33,060 nt of DNA, taken from the NCBI GenBank assembly GCA_002348465.1, contig DEBI01000036.1:1-33060 (forward strand), written 5' to 3'. The DNA is from Gemmatimonadales bacterium UBA2960 (GTDB lineage: Bacteria; Gemmatimonadota; Gemmatimonadetes; Longimicrobiales; Gaopeijiaceae). This document shows, in pieces, positions 6,945 through 15,300 of the stretch (within the stretch, counting starts at the first letter, position 1; every line of letters starts with the position of its first letter). The notes under the pieces are model-generated. The model was not told where the DNA came from. It worked only from the letters and a program-made list of their open reading frames with translations, and made no database searches. Made by a program: the position numbers and the translations under genes.

Positions 6945-9900
6945 ATGAAGGTTAATCGTTCTTCTATCATTCTTTTGGTACTAATGGGGATTTCGGGCGG
7001 GACTTCGCTCGAGGCCCAGTCCGTCGCCGAAGAATTCGATTCGCTCCATTTTCGCTCGATCGGACCAGCGACTATGTCTGGCCGCATTTCCGATTTAGCT
7101 GTGTATGAGGCCAATCCGGCCATTTACTATGCGGCTACCGCCCATAGCGGCCTATGGAAGACCACGTCTGGGGGCGCGCTCTTCGAGCCGCTGTTTCAGG
7201 ACGAGGGACTGATTGCGCTGGGTGACGTAGCAATCTCTCAGACAGATCCGGACCTGGTATGGGTTGGTGCGGGAGAATCCAATAACAGACAGACGACCTC
7301 TTGGGGTGGTGGTGTCTATAAGTCGACCGATGGCGGACAGACATTCGACCACATGGGTTTGGAGGACTCGCGCCACATCAACCGAATTTTAATTGACCCG
7401 AGGAATAGTGAAGTCGTCCTTGTTGCCGCTACCGGACCACTTTTTGGGTCGGGGGGGGATAGAGGTGTCTTCAAGACCACGAACGGCGGGGAAAGCTGGA
7501 CGAAGGTGCTTGAGGTGGATGACGATACCGGTGCAAACGCTCTCGTTCGCTCAAGTACCAACTCGAATACACTCTATGCTTCAACCTACCAGCGCCGTCG
7601 TAACGCGTGTTGCATGAACGGCGGTGGTCCGGGAAGTGGCGTGTGGAAGTCAGTTGACGGGGGAGACAACTGGACCCGGGTGACTGGAGGCGGGTTCCCG
7701 GATGGTCCGCTCGGCCGCATTGAGGTAGACGTCTACGGGCGTGACGATCAGGTCGTATATGCCCTGGTCGAAGGTCCACGAGTCGGTGGTAATGGACCTG
7801 GTGTTAGAGATCAGGATGAAGATGAGGAAGTTGAGAACCTGACGGGTCTTTATCGCTCACAAGATGGCGGCGCGACATGGACGCTCATGAGCAACACAAA
7901 TCCTCGTCCAATGTACTTCAGCCAGGTCCGCATCGATCCGGTTGACCCCGACCGGGTCTATATGGGCGGTGTCGGACTGCACCTAACCATTGACGGTGGC
8001 GAGACGTTCGCAACCGACGCGGCTCGTCTGACCCACGACGACGTGCACGCTATCTGGATCAATCCGGAGAACCCAGATCACGTACTGATCGGAAACGATG
8101 GTGGGCTTGCAGTTTCATGGGATGCAAGTCGCACATGGAGCTTCCTGCCAAACTTGCCGGTGGGACTCTTCTACCACGTGAACTACGACATGGAACGCCC
8201 GTTCAATGTTTGTGGTGGCATGCAAGACAACTACAGCTGGTGTGGTCCTAGTGCAACGCGTCAGAACGTTGGAATCACCAATTACGATTGGTATCAGGTG
8301 CGAGGGGGTGACGGCTTTGTAGCGATGCCCGATTTGCGTAATCCGCGGATTGTATACGCCGAATCTCAGGGAGGAAACATGGTCCGTCGTGATGTCGTGA
8401 CCGGTGAATCAAAGAGTATTCGTCCCTCAGCGACAAACGTCGTAAATCACATGCAAGGGGACCGTTATCGGTGGCACTGGGACACTCCGTTTATTCGTTC
8501 ACCTCATGATCCAGGGGTCCTCATAGCGGCAGCTCAGAAGGTTTTCAGGTCATCTGATCGTGGAGACTCGTGGGTTGCTATAAGTCCGGATCTCTCTTCT
8601 GGAGCCGACCGCGACACCATCCGGACAATGGGCGTGTTAAACAGTGAAGTAACGATTGCCCGGAATGATGGAATTTCGAACTGGCCGACTCTCGTATCTC
8701 TTGCAGAATCTCCGGCGTCGGCTGGTGTTTACTACACTGGTGGTGATGATGGCACAGTGCACGTTTCACGTGATGGTGGAGCTTCTTGGCAGAGCGTCGG
8801 CGATCGGTTGCCTGATGCACCTCATATGGGTTGGGTGTCTGAGGTAGTACCCTCCAGCTTCGCTGCCGATCGAGTGTATGTGACCATCGACAATCATCTG
8901 AGCAATGATTACGACCCTTATGTATGGGTCAGTGAGGACTTCGGAATGACGTTCCGATCGATTACGGATGGGCTTGAAGGCGAGAATGTCAGAACGTTGA
9001 CTGAGGATCATAGGAATGGAGATGTCCTTTATGTAGGGACAGAAACCGGCATTTTTCTCTCACTTGATCGCGGAGAAAGCTGGCGGAGGCTGCGTGCGAA
9101 TCTTCCCACTGTTCGAGTGGATGAGATCACGCTTCACGAACGCGACAACGCAATGATCGTTGCTACGCACGGTAGGGCTCTCTTCATCCTTGATCACCTC
9201 GAGCCCATCCAGGAATACGTTGCCGCCACTGAGTCCGATGCCCGCCTGTTCAGTGTGCCAACGGCACTGCAATTCAAGATGATGGACGATAAGAACGAAG
9301 AGTTCTGGGGCCATCAGTATTTTGTCGGTGAGAATCCTCCGGCTGAGGCCATTATGCAGTACTATCTGGATGATGAAGTCGGAGAGCTGTCCCTCAGGAT
9401 CATGGACGAGTCAGGGCATCTGGTACGTGAGTTGTTCGCGCCCGAAAGCCGGAGAAAACCAGGTATCCGGACAATGTGCTGGGACCAGCGCGTCGAGCCC
9501 GTACTGGGCGGTGCGATCGGTGGTTTCGGTGGATTCGGGCGGGGAAGTGGGAATGCGGATATTGAGGGTGTACCGACTCCGCCCCCAGCACCCGGGTACC
9601 TTTCTCGTGATATTTGCGAGACGGAAGAAGACGGACCAAGCGGAGACGCAGGTCCGTTCGTGAGGCCAGGCTCATATCATGTCGAACTCGTCGTGGAGGG
9701 AGAGGTGGTCGACTCCGAATCCATGACTATCGTCATGGATTCGGAGGTGAGACTGTCAGGACAAGAACGAATCGCGTATGACAATGTGGCGAACGATTTG
9801 CACGAGGTGCAGCGCAGTGGCCAGCACATGTACTCGATCCTTGCTCAGGTACACGAGGAGGTGACCTCGGCTGTTGACCAGATGCAAGACTCTGAAGTCC

Positions 9901-10232
9901 CGGAGGCCCTGAAAGCGGACTTTGACTCGTTCCAGGAAGCTTGGGATGAGGCGAGGGTCAAGTTCGGTGTGCCTCGGCAGCAAGGGGGGCGCCGGTTTGG
10001 TGGCGGTCAGGCTAATCCTGAGAATGTGTTCGGCCAAGTCAGCGGTCTGAAGGACGAAGTACTTGCCTTCTGGGAGCCTCCTAGTGATGCGCTTATCGCC
10101 CGCTACTACGATGCAAAACCTGCCCTGGAAGCTGCTTTGGAAAAGGCTGAGAACGTGTTGGGATTAGCACGTACCATGAGTGCGCGCTTAGCAGAAGCTG
10201 GAATTTCCATGACTGTGCCAGAGGGCCACTAG
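6945..10232 (+). CDS. secreted sortilin/VPS10-type BNR-repeat propeller protein
   Basis: A large exported protein of 1095 residues. The frame opens at a TTG (6900), but the ATG at 6945 starts a clean Sec signal peptide (MKVNRSSIILLVLMG, cleavage near LEAQS) and has GGAAAAG upstream, so I use it. From about residue 60 to 740 there are ten Asp-box/BNR repeats of the form S-x-D-x-G-x-(T/S)-(W/F), for example STDGGQTF, SVDGGDNW, SQDGGATW, SRDGGASW and SLDRGESW, as in sortilin/VPS10 propellers and 'glycosyl hydrolase' BNR proteins. A beta-rich domain follows, then a C-terminal charged, probably helical region (about 940-1095). These proteins are common and multi-copy in Gemmatimonadota and related phyla; the ligand or enzymatic activity is not established. 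The sequence ACCMNGGGPGSG near residue 220 has adjacent Cys that may form a disulfide. A perfect hairpin follows the stop. Confidence 0.85.
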   Translation: MKVNRSSIILLVLMGISGGTSLEAQSVAEEFDSLHFRSIGPATMSGRISDLAVYEANPAIYYAATAHSGLWKTTSGGALFEPLFQDEGLIALGDVAISQTDPDLVWVGAGESNNRQTTSWGGGVYKSTDGGQTFDHMGLEDSRHINRILIDPRNSEVVLVAATGPLFGSGGDRGVFKTTNGGESWTKVLEVDDDTGANALVRSSTNSNTLYASTYQRRRNACCMNGGGPGSGVWKSVDGGDNWTRVTGGGFPDGPLGRIEVDVYGRDDQVVYALVEGPRVGGNGPGVRDQDEDEEVENLTGLYRSQDGGATWTLMSNTNPRPMYFSQVRIDPVDPDRVYMGGVGLHLTIDGGETFATDAARLTHDDVHAIWINPENPDHVLIGNDGGLAVSWDASRTWSFLPNLPVGLFYHVNYDMERPFNVCGGMQDNYSWCGPSATRQNVGITNYDWYQVRGGDGFVAMPDLRNPRIVYAESQGGNMVRRDVVTGESKSIRPSATNVVNHMQGDRYRWHWDTPFIRSPHDPGVLIAAAQKVFRSSDRGDSWVAISPDLSSGADRDTIRTMGVLNSEVTIARNDGISNWPTLVSLAESPASAGVYYTGGDDGTVHVSRDGGASWQSVGDRLPDAPHMGWVSEVVPSSFAADRVYVTIDNHLSNDYDPYVWVSEDFGMTFRSITDGLEGENVRTLTEDHRNGDVLYVGTETGIFLSLDRGESWRRLRANLPTVRVDEITLHERDNAMIVATHGRALFILDHLEPIQEYVAATESDARLFSVPTALQFKMMDDKNEEFWGHQYFVGENPPAEAIMQYYLDDEVGELSLRIMDESGHLVRELFAPESRRKPGIRTMCWDQRVEPVLGGAIGGFGGFGRGSGNADIEGVPTPPPAPGYLSRDICETEEDGPSGDAGPFVRPGSYHVELVVEGEVVDSESMTIVMDSEVRLSGQERIAYDNVANDLHEVQRSGQHMYSILAQVHEEVTSAVDQMQDSEVPEALKADFDSFQEAWDEARVKFGVPRQQGGRRFGGGQANPENVFGQVSGLKDEVLAFWEPPSDALIARYYDAKPALEAALEKAENVLGLARTMSARLAEAGISMTVPEGH

Positions 10233-10251
10233 GGAAAGATCTGGAGCGGAT

Positions 10252-10291
10252 CAGAAGCCTTCGGCATCTATCATGGGGCCGAAGGCTTCTG
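10252..10291 (+). terminator. perfect 14-bp hairpin after the BNR-repeat gene
   Basis: CAGAAGCCTTCGGC at 10252-10265 is exactly complementary to 10278-10291, with a 12-base loop. It lies 20 bases after the BNR gene stop. No strict T-run follows; only a T-rich stretch (TTTGTTTCCTTTTCTG) begins at 10299. It is most likely a transcription terminator or a 3'-end stabilising hairpin. Confidence 0.6.
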
Positions 10292-10426
10292 TCCAAGATT
10301 TGTTTCCTTTTCTGATTAAGCGTTACCCAGCGAGGCCCTGTCCTCCTGTGCATTAGGGATCCACATTGGCTTCCTAGCTCTTTTCGCTAGTGGGGTCCAC
10401 ACATTACTGACAAACCCACGACTACC

Positions 10427-12799
10427 ATGCTTCGCAACTCAACGTTGTTCGCTCTCCTTTCTCTCTTCATCATGGTGGCGCCTGTTGCTGCATTTCAGCA
10501 GGGCCAAGAATCTGACGGAGAGCCTGAAGAAAACACGTACTCGGAAGTGATCACCGAAGATGCGGTCACCAGTGAGGGTCTTTTTGATACGCACATGATC
10601 GGAGCGGATCTCTACTATGAGATCCCACTCGATATGATGGATCGAGAAATGCTCTTGCTCAGCCGGGTCGCCCGAACACCTGATGGTGCGGGGTATGGCG
10701 GCTCTAAGTCGAATACATCTACGGTACGATGGGAGCACAATGGCGAGCGCGTGCTGCTTCGTTTAGTGAGTTACGACAATTTTGCAGGAGATTCCACAAC
10801 GATCGCCGCCGCTGTTCGAAACTCTAATTTTGAGCCAATCGTCATGGCGTTTGATGTCGAAGTCATGAATGAGGATTCCACGGCGGTCGTGGTTAACGTG
10901 ACGAATCTCTTTACTGAAGACGTCACGATGCTTGGCCTACAAAAGCGACGACGTTCTTCCTATGGAGTTCGCCGTGTAGATGGTGATCGGACCTACATCG
11001 ACCGCGCGAGTGCATTCCCACGCAATGTTGAGGTACGTCGCGTCCTGACTTATGAAGCGACCGAAGCTCCGTCGAACGAGGCAAGCAACACTCTTTCGAT
11101 GGAAATGCACCATTCGATGCTCCTTTTGCCGGATGACCCCATCGAGCCACGTCTATGCGATGAACGCGTTGGTTTCTTCAGCACGACACAGACCGACTAC
11201 GGCCTGGAGGCTCAACGGGCGGTGGAAACTTGTTATGTGACCCGATGGCGCCTCGAGCCTAGTGACCCCGAGGCCTATGCTCGTGGTGAAGTCGTTGATC
11301 CGGTGCAACCCATCGTCTATTACATCGACCCTGCCACCCCCGAAAAGTGGGTCCCATATCTGAAGCAGGGGGTTGAGGACTGGCAGGTGGCGTTTGAGAC
11401 CGCTGGCTTTAGTAACGCGATCATCGCCATGGATGCTCCAGAAGACCCCGCCTGGAGTCCTGAGGACGCCCGATACTCAGTAATCCGCTACTTGGCGTCA
11501 GACGTGCAGAATGCGTCTGGTCCACACGTTCATGATCCTCGTACTGGTGAGATCCTAGAAAGTGACATCCAGTGGTACCACAACGTGATGAACCTGCTGC
11601 GCAATTGGTTCTTTATTCAGACTGCGGCAGCCAACGAAGACGCGAGAGGTGTGGAGTTCTCTGACGATCTGATGGGCGAACTCATAAGGTTCGTGTCAGC
11701 TCACGAGGTCGGGCACACAATTGGGTTGCAGCACAACATGCAGTCCTCTTCGTCTTATTCTGTCGAAGACCTGCGTACCCGATTTGTATGCGAAATGGGG
11801 GTGGCATCGTCCATTATGGATTATGCGCGCTTCAACTATGTCGCTCAGCCCGGAGATGACACCTGTTTAATGCCTTTAGTGGGTCCCTATGACAAGTTCG
11901 CGATTGAGTGGGGCTACAGGATGCATCTGGGTCAGGACCGCTATTCAGAACAGGAAGGAATGCGAAACTTCGTCGAAGAATGGCAAGAAGACCCAGTCTA
12001 TCTCTTCTCAAGCCCCATGAGGGGTGGCGCGGATCCTTCCTCTCTGACGGAGGCAATAGGAGACGATGCTATGCGTGCGTCAGACTATGGAGTTGAGAAC
12101 CTAAAGCGGATTGCGGACAACCTGATCGACTGGACCTATGTAGAGGGTGACGACTACTCGGCTCTCGAAGAGCTATACAACAATGTGGTAAGCCAGTGGA
12201 GCCGGTATACCGGTCATGTGGTGGCAAACGTCGGAGGGATCGTCAGGACGCGTAAGCGCCAGGGGCAGGCAGGTGTTCAGTACGAGATGGTGAAGGCCGA
12301 CAAGCAGAAGAGGGCGATTGAGTATCTGAATCGGCAGGTTTTTGCGACACCACACTGGCTATTAGATAGTGATATCCTGGAGAGGTTTCAGGCGACCGGG
12401 GCGATAGACCTCGTGCATGCGCGACAGTCGAGCGGCTTGGATCAGGTTTTGAATGTCGAGCGCATGAAGCGGCTTATCGAACAGGAAGCATTCTATGGAG
12501 ACCAGGCGTATTCGCTTAATGAGATGCTTGTCGACCTTAGAAGTGGTGTGTGGTCAGAGCTTGCGTCAGGTCGTGAAACCGATGTGTACCGGAGAAATTT
12601 ACAGCGATCCTACCTTGATCGGATGGCGACGCTGCTGGAACATGAGGATGCAGTGCAAACCGATATAGTGTCGTTCGCTCGCGGCGAGCTTCAGGTGCTC
12701 CGCGAACAACTTGAAAGTGCGACATCTTCGCACAGGCCGACCGAGTTGCATTTCCGCGATGCGATCTTACGAATAGGTGAGGCTTTGGAGCCGAGTTGA
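10427..12799 (+). CDS. secreted zinc metalloprotease (DUF5117/DUF5118, metzincin-like)
   Basis: A 790-residue exported protease. A Sec signal peptide covers about residues 1-23 (LFALLSLFIMVAPVAA). The N-terminal half fits the DUF5118/DUF5117 architecture. The catalytic site is HEVGHTIGLQHN at residues 426-437, an extended HExxHxxGxxH metzincin zinc site with Glu427 as general base and His426, His430 and His436 as ligands. A Met-turn follows at SIMDYARFNY (Met464). The preceding SGPHVHDPRTGEILESDIQWYHN segment is characteristic of this bacterial family. It should degrade proteins or peptides in the periplasm or outside. The ATG at 10427 has no recognisable Shine-Dalgarno. It follows the BNR gene by 194 bases and precedes the DUF5916 gene by 128, probably separate transcripts. 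Length is normal for the family and nothing is missing. Confidence 0.9.
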   Translation: MLRNSTLFALLSLFIMVAPVAAFQQGQESDGEPEENTYSEVITEDAVTSEGLFDTHMIGADLYYEIPLDMMDREMLLLSRVARTPDGAGYGGSKSNTSTVRWEHNGERVLLRLVSYDNFAGDSTTIAAAVRNSNFEPIVMAFDVEVMNEDSTAVVVNVTNLFTEDVTMLGLQKRRRSSYGVRRVDGDRTYIDRASAFPRNVEVRRVLTYEATEAPSNEASNTLSMEMHHSMLLLPDDPIEPRLCDERVGFFSTTQTDYGLEAQRAVETCYVTRWRLEPSDPEAYARGEVVDPVQPIVYYIDPATPEKWVPYLKQGVEDWQVAFETAGFSNAIIAMDAPEDPAWSPEDARYSVIRYLASDVQNASGPHVHDPRTGEILESDIQWYHNVMNLLRNWFFIQTAAANEDARGVEFSDDLMGELIRFVSAHEVGHTIGLQHNMQSSSSYSVEDLRTRFVCEMGVASSIMDYARFNYVAQPGDDTCLMPLVGPYDKFAIEWGYRMHLGQDRYSEQEGMRNFVEEWQEDPVYLFSSPMRGGADPSSLTEAIGDDAMRASDYGVENLKRIADNLIDWTYVEGDDYSALEELYNNVVSQWSRYTGHVVANVGGIVRTRKRQGQAGVQYEMVKADKQKRAIEYLNRQVFATPHWLLDSDILERFQATGAIDLVHARQSSGLDQVLNVERMKRLIEQEAFYGDQAYSLNEMLVDLRSGVWSELASGRETDVYRRNLQRSYLDRMATLLEHEDAVQTDIVSFARGELQVLREQLESATSSHRPTELHFRDAILRIGEALEPS

Positions 12800-12927
12800 T
12801 GTAGTGCCGGTAAGCCTCACCGTGCAAAGCGGCAAGGGCTTGCCTATTTGGGTGATGTCTTCCTCCTTCTTTCCGTTGATATGACGGAAGTGCTCTAGGG
12901 AAAAGCGTAAGGCGCAGGGGGAAAAGG

Positions 12928-15198
12928 ATGTCGAAGTGTGGGTGCGTTCCCGGGCTCGTGTGTAGGGCTCCTGCGTGGATTTGGGTGATAGCCGCGGCTC
13001 TACTTGCTCCGGTCATGTCAGAAGCGCAGGAAGTACCCTCGCCCGATGTCCTAAACGCCGTCCGACTTTCTGAGGATGTTAGCGAGCGCCCTCAGATTGA
13101 TGGACGCGTCGATGAACTGTTCTGGGAGCGGGTACCTGCTATAACTGATTTTCTACAGCAGAACCCTATTGAGTCGGATCCTGCCACTGAGATGACGGAA
13201 GTGCGCGTCGTATACGACGACGAAGCGCTCTACGTGTCGGTTCGCGCTTTCCACTCTAGACCGGATCAGGTCGTGTCTCGAATTATGCAGCGCGACCGGA
13301 TTCTTGAGGTCGATCCGTTCGGACGGGGAGAATTACAGCAGGCGGGGGATGATGTTTTTGCAGTCCTTCTTGACCCTTTCCACGATCACCGGAATGGAGT
13401 GGTGTTCGCGACGAACCCTAACGGTGCTGAGTTCGAAGCACTCATCACTGATGAGGGCAGCTCAGTTAACATCGATTGGCGCGGAGTTTGGGAGGTCGCG
13501 GGCACCCGCACACCGAATGGGTGGAGCGCTGAGTTTGCGATTCCTTGGCGCACGTTACGCTATCCGGACGCGTCGGGTGAGGAACCTTGGGGGATCAATT
13601 TCTTCCGAGGGATTCGCAGTAATAATGAGCAGGTGTACTGGCGCTCATGGGAGCGTGAAGGTGGAGGACTTCAGCGGGTCAGCCGAGCGGGGCATCTCAG
13701 CGGCCTGAGCGATCTGCCTCGTCAAGGTCTCAATGTCGAGGCCAAACCCTACGGGCTGCTCGGTCGAGTGCAGGAGCAGAATCCTTCTGATGTATTGAAC
13801 AGTTCGGTAGACCGAGCTGTCGGAGTGGATTTGAAGAGTGAAATTGCGCCGGGATTACTCCTGGATCTGACGTTTAACACGGATTTCGCTCAAGTCGAAG
13901 TTGACGATGCACAGGTCAACCTTACTCGCTTCAGCCTTTTCTTTCCTGAGAAGCGAGACTTCTTCCTTGAGAACTCAGGCATTTTTGCTTTCGGGAACCC
14001 AGGAAACCCTCTCGAGCCTCCTGCATACCAGATGTTCTTTAGTCGACAGATAGGGCTTTCAGAGAACGGGTCGGTCCCTATTGTCGGAGGCGCTCGTCTT
14101 ACGGGCAGGGTGGGTTCGCAGACTGTCGGCTTCATGAGCGTGATGACCGACGCAGTCCCCGAGTCTTCAGGGTTCGAATCTGTTGATCGTGAGCTTTTTT
14201 CAGTTGCTCGCATCAAGCGCGACGTGGGAGAAACCAACTACATCGGCGCCATGGTCGTAGATCGTCGGGGAAATGAAGCTACGAACACGGTAGCTGGGAT
14301 AGATGGCCAATTCGTAGTCGGACAAGCATGGGTTTGGGATGCTTCGGTTACGCGTAGCTTCACCGAAGGAGCAGGTGGGGATGGCATCGCCTATCACGTC
14401 GGATATCGGTACGGTGGTGATCGATGGCGATCATTTCTTAATCATTATGCGGTTGGTGCAGAGTCTGAAGCCTCAGCGGGCTTCATTACCAGGAAAGACT
14501 ATCGGAGCACTGAACTGTATAACGGCTATACGTGGCGCCCAAGTGCTCTAGGATTGCGGGAGTTTGGATTGTTCGTAGGCGGAAAATATGCGTCGACCAT
14601 GACCGGCAATCGCATGCAAGATTGGCAAATCGGGTTCCTAACGACGCCAACATGGCGCTCGGGAGACAACCTCAGTGTGCTTGGCAACTTGGGTGAGACG
14701 GTGGTCGATGATGCATTTGAGTTAGCGCCCGAAGTCGAGGTGCCGAAAGGACGCTACGGCAACAATCATGTGGGGTGGTTCGGTGGGAGTAGCCGTGCAA
14801 GACCGCTTAGCGCGGAAGTGAATGGAATGGTCTCTCAGTTCTATGGCGGCTCTTTGGTGAGTGCAGGCGCCAGTGCTACGATTGCTCTTTCTCCGAGCTT
14901 TTCACTCACGCCAGGGCTGAATCGCAACGTTGCGGAAGTGCCCGGCGGAGAATTCACTGCCGACATTTCCTCGTTGAGGGCCTCGTTCTCTCTATCGACG
15001 CGACTTTTCGTTAACGCGTTGGTTCAACACAACAGTCTAGATGGGGACTTTTCCACTAATGTGCGGTTCAATTTCATCCATCGTCCCGGAAGCGACCTCT
15101 ACATTGTCTTTACAGAGAATCGAAGCGAGGACATAAGGGGCTGGTCACTAACCGACCGTGGCCTTGTGACCAAGCTGACGTATTTGATGCGATTCTGA
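12928..15198 (+). CDS. DUF5916 outer-membrane protein with N-terminal CBM9-like domain
   Basis: A 756-residue protein with a signal peptide (residues 1-33, cleavage near MSEAQE). Residues about 45-240 match a family 9 carbohydrate-binding-like domain: RPQIDGRVDELFWERV, VRVVYDDEALYVSVRA and WSAEFAIPWRTLRY. The remainder is the DUF5916 region, with EKRDFFLENSGIFAFG near residue 345 and then alternating amphipathic strands to the end. The last residue is Phe (LTYLMRF), as in outer-membrane beta-barrels recognised by the BAM machinery. It probably sits in the outer membrane with the binding domain presenting a ligand; the ligand is unknown. The start is supported by GCAGGGGGAAAAGG just before the ATG. 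Such proteins often neighbour large secreted peptidases, as here. Confidence 0.85.
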   Translation: MSKCGCVPGLVCRAPAWIWVIAAALLAPVMSEAQEVPSPDVLNAVRLSEDVSERPQIDGRVDELFWERVPAITDFLQQNPIESDPATEMTEVRVVYDDEALYVSVRAFHSRPDQVVSRIMQRDRILEVDPFGRGELQQAGDDVFAVLLDPFHDHRNGVVFATNPNGAEFEALITDEGSSVNIDWRGVWEVAGTRTPNGWSAEFAIPWRTLRYPDASGEEPWGINFFRGIRSNNEQVYWRSWEREGGGLQRVSRAGHLSGLSDLPRQGLNVEAKPYGLLGRVQEQNPSDVLNSSVDRAVGVDLKSEIAPGLLLDLTFNTDFAQVEVDDAQVNLTRFSLFFPEKRDFFLENSGIFAFGNPGNPLEPPAYQMFFSRQIGLSENGSVPIVGGARLTGRVGSQTVGFMSVMTDAVPESSGFESVDRELFSVARIKRDVGETNYIGAMVVDRRGNEATNTVAGIDGQFVVGQAWVWDASVTRSFTEGAGGDGIAYHVGYRYGGDRWRSFLNHYAVGAESEASAGFITRKDYRSTELYNGYTWRPSALGLREFGLFVGGKYASTMTGNRMQDWQIGFLTTPTWRSGDNLSVLGNLGETVVDDAFELAPEVEVPKGRYGNNHVGWFGGSSRARPLSAEVNGMVSQFYGGSLVSAGASATIALSPSFSLTPGLNRNVAEVPGGEFTADISSLRASFSLSTRLFVNALVQHNSLDGDFSTNVRFNFIHRPGSDLYIVFTENRSEDIRGWSLTDRGLVTKLTYLMRF

Positions 15199-15300
15199 TG
15201 GCCCGAGGAGGACGCGAGCCCTAGATTGGCGCTGGTCCCGGTAGCCCCATCCTCTAGCTGCTAATTCATTGGAGAAGTGAGGCCTCGGGAGGAGGATCTC

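Noticed and set aside
10422..10434. 13-base word CTACCATGCTTCG, repeated at 27930-27942, as a possible shared promoter -10 or operator.
   Set aside because: Several chance pairs of 13-mers are expected in 33 kb, there is no shared -35 at a fixed distance, and at the first site it covers the start codon itself.
12809..12845. Hairpin GGTAAGCC / GGCTTGCC after the zinc protease gene as a terminator.
   Set aside because: It needs a wobble pair, has a 20-base loop and has no T-run after it.
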